Source: an uncultured Acetatifactor sp.
Lineage (GTDB): Bacteria > Bacillota > Clostridia > Lachnospirales > Lachnospiraceae
Assembly: GCA_910585615.1 (NCBI GenBank)
Contig: CAJUFO010000006.1
Coordinates: forward strand, 1 to 64,000
Direction: 5' to 3'
DNA: 64,000 nucleotides
Shown here: piece by piece, positions 60,592-64,000 of the stretch
How the letters are laid out: every line of letters starts with the position of its first letter
How positions within the stretch are numbered: position 1 is the first letter of the stretch
Program-made: the position numbers and the translations under genes
Notes under the pieces: model-generated
Databases searched by the model: none
The model's input: only the letters and a program-made list of their open reading frames with translations
Told to the model about the DNA's origin: nothing

Positions 60592-60846
60592 TTACGCGCA
60601 CTCTCCTTCCCAGGGCAGAGGGGCCCCTCCCCATCTCCACTCCTCGCTGCAATCCGTCAGTCTGAGATTCAGAGGGAAGTATTTCTGGGAGAACTCCTTC
60701 TCCATCTGATTCTTAATCCGGTTGTAATGGTTGAAGTATTCCATCGCCCTGCGGTCATGGGGATGGGTATCCAGATACAGTGCCAGCTCGATTAGCACAA
60801 AGTCCGCAATCCCGATATCTCTCAAAAGCTGCTCCCTCTCTCTCAT
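60592..60846 (-). CDS. cotJB: spore coat protein CotJB
   Basis: Small coat protein of 84 residues. Typical blocks are REREQLLRDIGIADFVLIEL, YLDTHPHDRRAMEYF and a C-terminal LTDCSEEWRW. The ATG at 60846 lies 9 nt after AAGGAG and overlaps the cotJA stop by 4 nt; the ATG at 60855 is too close to the ribosome site. Confidence 0.93.
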   Translation of the reverse strand: MREREQLLRDIGIADFVLIELALYLDTHPHDRRAMEYFNHYNRIKNQMEKEFSQKYFPLNLRLTDCSEEWRWGGAPLPWEGECA

Positions 60847-61013
60847 GATACGCATCTCCTTCCCGTGAAGGGCTTATCCAGCTCCGGGAATATGGTCCCG
60901 GCACAGTAAGCCTTCTCCAAATCGTCATACATCCCTTGGAATTCCTGCCAGGGCACATAGGCCATGGCGACCGGAAACCTGTCGAATTTTCTGTCCTCAA
61001 AATGTTCGTGCAT
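60843..61013 (-). CDS. cotJA: spore coat protein CotJA
   Basis: Small protein of 56 residues with PVAMAYVPWQEFQGMYDD and PELDKPFTG, the CotJA pattern. The ATG at 61013 has AAAGGA at 6 nt, while the ATG at 61028 has none. A CATAgtaTA box about 40 nt upstream on the minus strand resembles a mother-cell (sigma-E/K) -10, which would suit sporulation control but is only a weak match. Confidence 0.92.
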   Translation of the reverse strand: MHEHFEDRKFDRFPVAMAYVPWQEFQGMYDDLEKAYCAGTIFPELDKPFTGRRCVS

Positions 61014-61084
61014 TTCGATTCCTTTCATTGACTAAGTTTTGCTTGCTATTATACTATGAAAAAAAGGGGAAACTGTGCAGTAAT

Positions 61085-61113
61085 CGAGTAAGGGAAAAAC
61101 TTTCCCCTACTCG
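61085..61113 (-). terminator. hairpin between degV and cotJA
   Basis: 13-nt arms with one wobble (CGAGTAGGGGAAA on the minus strand) and a 3-nt loop. It follows the stronger degV terminator and may be a backup, or lie in the cotJ upstream region. Confidence 0.5.
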
Positions 61114-61182
61114 CCGCACGGTCTGTGCATCGCCTTAGCGGCATATGTCAGGAGCCATAGGGCTTTGTGTACGAATCCATGC

Positions 61183-61223
61183 AAAAAAGAAGACTGGCCG
61201 CGCTTTCGCCACGCAGCCAGTCT
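61183..61223 (-). terminator. rho-independent terminator of degV
   Basis: Arms AGACTGGC / GCCAGTCT on the minus strand, with inner pairing, are followed by TCTTTTTTGC. This is a classical terminator about 80 nt after the degV stop. The rest of 61014-61302 has no gene I can support. Confidence 0.85.
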
Positions 61224-61302
61224 GTCGTATTGCCGTAACCTGAATTTCGCACATCCGAACTCCCCCGAAAAGTCCGACAGCGATGTCTCCTTCCTCTCCC
61301 GG

Positions 61303-62178
61303 TCAACGGGACTCCCCCATAAAGAACAGCGCAATGGTGCCCGGCCCGGAATGGGCGCCTATGGTGGGGCCGATGTGGTTTATCAGGAAATTCTGGAACC
61401 CGAACCTCTCCTTTATCAGATTCCGCACATATTCCGCATCCTCCAGGGCGTCCCCATGGCTGATGAACACACAGTCCTCCCTGTTCTCCTCCGCCCAGGG
61501 GCCCATCTTCTCCTCCATGTAGTCCACCAGGGCGCTTAAGGACTTCCTCCGCCCGCGCACCTTTCCGATGAGGATCAGATGGCCCTCATCGTCCACATGG
61601 AGCTTCGGCTTGATGGAGATCATGGTGCCCAGCACCGCCGCCGTCCTGCTGACCCGCCCGCCCCGGTAGAGATGGTAGAGATCGTCCACCGTGAACACAT
61701 GGGTGAAATTCAGCACATGCTCCTCCAGCCACCGGGCCGTCTCCTCCATGGATTTTCCCGCATCCCGCATCCTCACGGCCTTGTGGACGAACAGGCCCTC
61801 TCCCATGGATGCGCCCAGGCTGTCCACCACCCTGATTCTCACGTCCGGATGCTCCTCCATGAGCTCTTTTGCCGCCATGCGGATATTGCCGCAGGTGCCG
61901 CTTAGGCCGGAAGAGAACGCCAGATAGAGAATCTCCTCCGCGCCGTCTGTCATATATTCCTCCAGCTGCTCCTTTGCCTCGGCGGGATTGATCTGGGAGG
62001 TGGTGGGCATCTTGCCCTCCTCCCTCATACAGGCATAGAATCTCTTCCAGTCCAGCTGCTTCTCCCGGCCATAGGTGACGCCGTCCAGGATATAGCTGAT
62101 GGGCAGGCAGCCCACATTGTGCTCCTCCAGATATTCCGCCGGCAAATCCGCCGTGCTGTCGGTAATGAGTTTGAACAT
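61303..62178 (-). CDS. DegV-family fatty-acid-binding protein
   Basis: Cytoplasmic lipid-binding protein of 291 residues. It starts FKLITDSTADLP, has MPTTSQINPAE, FSSGLSGTCGN, VVDSLGASMGEG and a C-terminal HIGPTIGAHSGPGTIALFF, the classic DegV signature. Family members such as FakB present fatty acids to a FakA kinase, but no kinase gene is nearby. GGAGGAG precedes the ATG. A MITE-like repeat lies 33 nt upstream and may contribute to or disturb its leader. Confidence 0.95.
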   Translation of the reverse strand: MFKLITDSTADLPAEYLEEHNVGCLPISYILDGVTYGREKQLDWKRFYACMREEGKMPTTSQINPAEAKEQLEEYMTDGAEEILYLAFSSGLSGTCGNIRMAAKELMEEHPDVRIRVVDSLGASMGEGLFVHKAVRMRDAGKSMEETARWLEEHVLNFTHVFTVDDLYHLYRGGRVSRTAAVLGTMISIKPKLHVDDEGHLILIGKVRGRRKSLSALVDYMEEKMGPWAEENREDCVFISHGDALEDAEYVRNLIKERFGFQNFLINHIGPTIGAHSGPGTIALFFMGESR

Positions 62179-62211
62179 ATATCTCCTCCTGCTGTAATCT
62201 CTTCCTTAATT

Positions 62212-62313
62212 TATACTGCCTAACGATTTCGCTTGCCGTGAAACCAGACTGCATAACGCTGACTGGTTCAATCGCATGATTACATTAGGCAGTATTCAGC
62301 GTTATGCAGTATA
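62212..62313. mobile_element. 102-bp MITE-like element, copy 2
   Basis: Same length and orientation as copy 1, with TATACTGCCTAACG and CGTTATGCAGTATA ends. TACTGCCTAA pairs with internal TTAGGCAGTA, and CTGCATAACGCTGA pairs with TCAGCGTTATGCAG, giving an interleaved A-B-A'-B' order. It lies upstream of degV. The rest of 62314-62548 shows no gene or clear promoter. Confidence 0.8.
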
Positions 62314-62548
62314 TATTGCACGCCAGTACAACTTGCTACCAATCCTGGCTGCAGGCCGTCGGCACAATACCTTTTCTCATTTTCCTACTGTAAAATTCCG
62401 GCGGTCCGCAGTATATGATTAACTAACCTGCTTGCTTGACTTTACCACAAATCCCGCCGTCTGTCAAATCCGCCCTGCCATCCGGCTATCCGGAAACCCT
62501 CTCTCATTCCCTGCCAAAGCCAATGCTCCGCCCCGTGCTTTGTCCTCC

Positions 62549-63208
62549 TCACTGGGGCAGCAGAATCTCCGTGGTGAAGGCCCCGTCCTCGCTCCCCCGG
62601 CTGATGTAGCCGTGGTACCGCTCTATGATGGTGTCAATCCGCACCAGCCCGTATCCATGGCCTATTCCCTTGGTGGAGAGGAACCGCCCCGCCTCCTTTT
62701 TCTGCTTCTTCTGTGCTGTGGTATTGGTAAAGGACATGTAAAGCTGGGTGTTCTTCATGTCCATATAGACCCGGATCATCCGCTCCTTGCCGGGCAGCGC
62801 CATGCAGGCTTCTATGGCATTGTCGAAAAGGTTGCCGATGATGATGCACAGGTCGATTTCAGAGGTGGTCAGGGACACCGGCACATGGGCGTCCGCTCTG
62901 ACGGTGATGTCCCTGGACTTCGCCAGAGAGATTTTGCTGTTCAGGATGACGTCAGTCATCTTGTTGCCTGTCTTCAGCGCGGTGTCCACCAGCTCCAGGT
63001 CGGCGCTCAGCTCCTTCAGGTACGCCTTCAGGGATTCCAGGTCGCCGGCCTGGGCATAGCTGCCCAGGACCTGGATATGGTTGCGGTAGTCATGCCGCCA
63101 GCCCCTCACCTGGCTGTACATGTTCTCCACCTCCGCGTAGTGGGCTGTCAGCAGGCCGCTCTGGTACTGGGCGATTCTTTTGTCTATCAGCTTGTCCAGC
63201 AGGCGCAT
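62549..63208 (-). CDS. GHKL-type sensor kinase without membrane segments
   Basis: Cytoplasmic kinase core of 219 residues. The H box is RHDYRNH with His39, the N box GNLFDNAIEAC, and the late block GHGYGLVRID corresponds to the G box. AgrC/ComD-like kinases normally have several N-terminal membrane helices; here only about 35 residues precede the H box. AAAGGAG lies 7 nt before the ATG. The gene is 26 nt after the LytTR regulator in the same operon, so it is not obviously broken. It may act on signals inside the cell or with a separate membrane sensor. Confidence 0.85.
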   Translation of the reverse strand: MRLLDKLIDKRIAQYQSGLLTAHYAEVENMYSQVRGWRHDYRNHIQVLGSYAQAGDLESLKAYLKELSADLELVDTALKTGNKMTDVILNSKISLAKSRDITVRADAHVPVSLTTSEIDLCIIIGNLFDNAIEACMALPGKERMIRVYMDMKNTQLYMSFTNTTAQKKQKKEAGRFLSTKGIGHGYGLVRIDTIIERYHGYISRGSEDGAFTTEILLPQ

Positions 63209-63234
63209 TGGGCTCTCCTTTCCGCTGAAAATGG

Positions 63235-63930
63235 TCAGAAATAGGCAATCATGGCCCGGTTCACTCCCTCGTAGGCCTTGCCGGACAAAGGTAACTGAGT
63301 ACCGTCCTTTAAGGTCACGGCGGTCTTGGCCACCTGCTTCACGAACCGCAGGTTCACGATATAGGAGCGGTGGATTTTGTAGAAGCTCTCGTCCAGCTCC
63401 CGTTCCAGCTCCTTTAGTGTACGTTTAACCGTATATGCTTCATCGGCATGTACGGTGACGTAGTTGCGCAGCACTTCCAGATACCGGATTTCATGCAAAG
63501 GCACCCTGGTGGTGGCGCTGCCGCAGATGAGCAGGAGGGCCTTCCCCCTGGCGGACAGCCGCTTCATGGCCCTTTCCAGCACGGGGCGCAGCTTCTCCCC
63601 CGTCACCGGCTTCAGCAGATAGTGGAGCGCCTCCACATCATAGCCCTGCTCGATATAGTCCATGTAGCCCGTGATGAACACGATCTGGAGCCCCGCGCCC
63701 ATTTCCCGAAGCCTCCCTGCCAGCTCCACGCCGCTCATCTCCTTCATCTCGATGTCCAGGAACAGCACGTCTACGGAATCGTCGTCCTCATATGCGAACA
63801 GAAAGGCCTCGGCCGAAGGATAGGATTCTATCCGCAGGGGATGCCCCGCCTCCCGGTTCCACTCCAGTATCAGGGACTTTATATAATCCGCATCCGCGGC
63901 GGCATCATCGCATATGGCAAATCTGTACAT
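63235..63930 (-). CDS. LytTR-family response regulator
   Basis: Cytoplasmic regulator of 231 residues. The receiver domain has the acidic CDD (7-9), Asp59 in FLDIEM and Lys in LLKPV. The LytTR DNA-binding domain (about 133-231) has EVLRNYVTVHA, FYKIHRSYIVNLRFV and LPLSGKAYEGV. The ATG at 63930 has GAGAGGA at 7 nt; the open extension to 63987 lacks a ribosome site. It precedes its probable partner kinase at 62549. Targets cannot be told here, though such pairs often govern peptide-signal or cell-envelope genes. Confidence 0.92.
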   Translation of the reverse strand: MYRFAICDDAAADADYIKSLILEWNREAGHPLRIESYPSAEAFLFAYEDDDSVDVLFLDIEMKEMSGVELAGRLREMGAGLQIVFITGYMDYIEQGYDVEALHYLLKPVTGEKLRPVLERAMKRLSARGKALLLICGSATTRVPLHEIRYLEVLRNYVTVHADEAYTVKRTLKELERELDESFYKIHRSYIVNLRFVKQVAKTAVTLKDGTQLPLSGKAYEGVNRAMIAYF

Positions 63931-64000
63931 GGCAAAATCCTCTCGATGGCTTCGATGGCCACCTGGCCCGCAATAAAAACATCCCACAGGAAAACAGAAT

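Overview
The window looks like a chromosome segment of a gut-type, spore-forming Firmicute, most likely a Lachnospiraceae relative. This rests on three CUT1-type sugar ABC systems with lipoprotein binding proteins, YesM/YesN and membrane AraC regulators, many oligosaccharide hydrolases without signal peptides, a cotJABC spore-coat operon and a bioW-type biotin operon under a BirA-like operator. By eye the base composition is moderately GC-rich. I cannot assign a genus, and no rRNA, tRNA or CRISPR array was seen.

Layout. (1) 1-7.9 kb: binding protein plus two permeases, flanked by two paralogous membrane AraC regulators, one 5'-truncated and one frameshifted at a C7 tract. (2) 8.0-8.9 kb: a small two-gene pair, candidate antitoxin plus ADP-ribosyltransferase-like protein. 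(3) 9.1-17.5 kb: a rhamnosidase operon (two GH78-type enzymes and one GH106-like). (4) 17.5-23.7 kb: a TerB-N/TerB-C protein, a BrxD-like ATPase and a BrxHI/Lhr-like helicase, with a decayed leucine-rich-repeat gene between the last two; this is the best candidate for an under-described defence or stress system. (5) 23.7-36.3 kb: a fucose-glycan locus with a beta-helix pseudogene, an alpha/beta hydrolase-SGNH fusion, two GH29 fucosidases, an ABC importer and a YesM-type kinase. (6) 36.3-51.3 kb: YesN regulator, GH95-like enzyme, unrecognised glycosidase-like protein, membrane AraC regulator, GH95 and another ABC importer. (7) 51.5-52.3 kb: a split MerR/TipAS regulator. (8) 52.5-58.4 kb: bioWFBDA plus an ECF-type membrane component. 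(9) 58.4-63.9 kb: MATE exporter, cotJABC, DegV, and a LytTR regulator with a kinase lacking membrane segments.

How it works together (inference). The glycan loci follow an uptake-first plan: surface lipoproteins capture oligosaccharides, permeases import them and cytoplasmic fucosidases or rhamnosidases trim them. No importer ATPase is encoded here, so a shared MsmX-like ATPase elsewhere is expected. The GH29/ABC promoters share an upstream AT-rich element and a second motif near -35, suggesting common control. Stem-loops follow all three binding-protein genes, as expected when the binding protein is made in excess. Two near-identical 102-bp MITE-like elements and a 50-nt dispersed element with covarying arms lie in intergenic regions.
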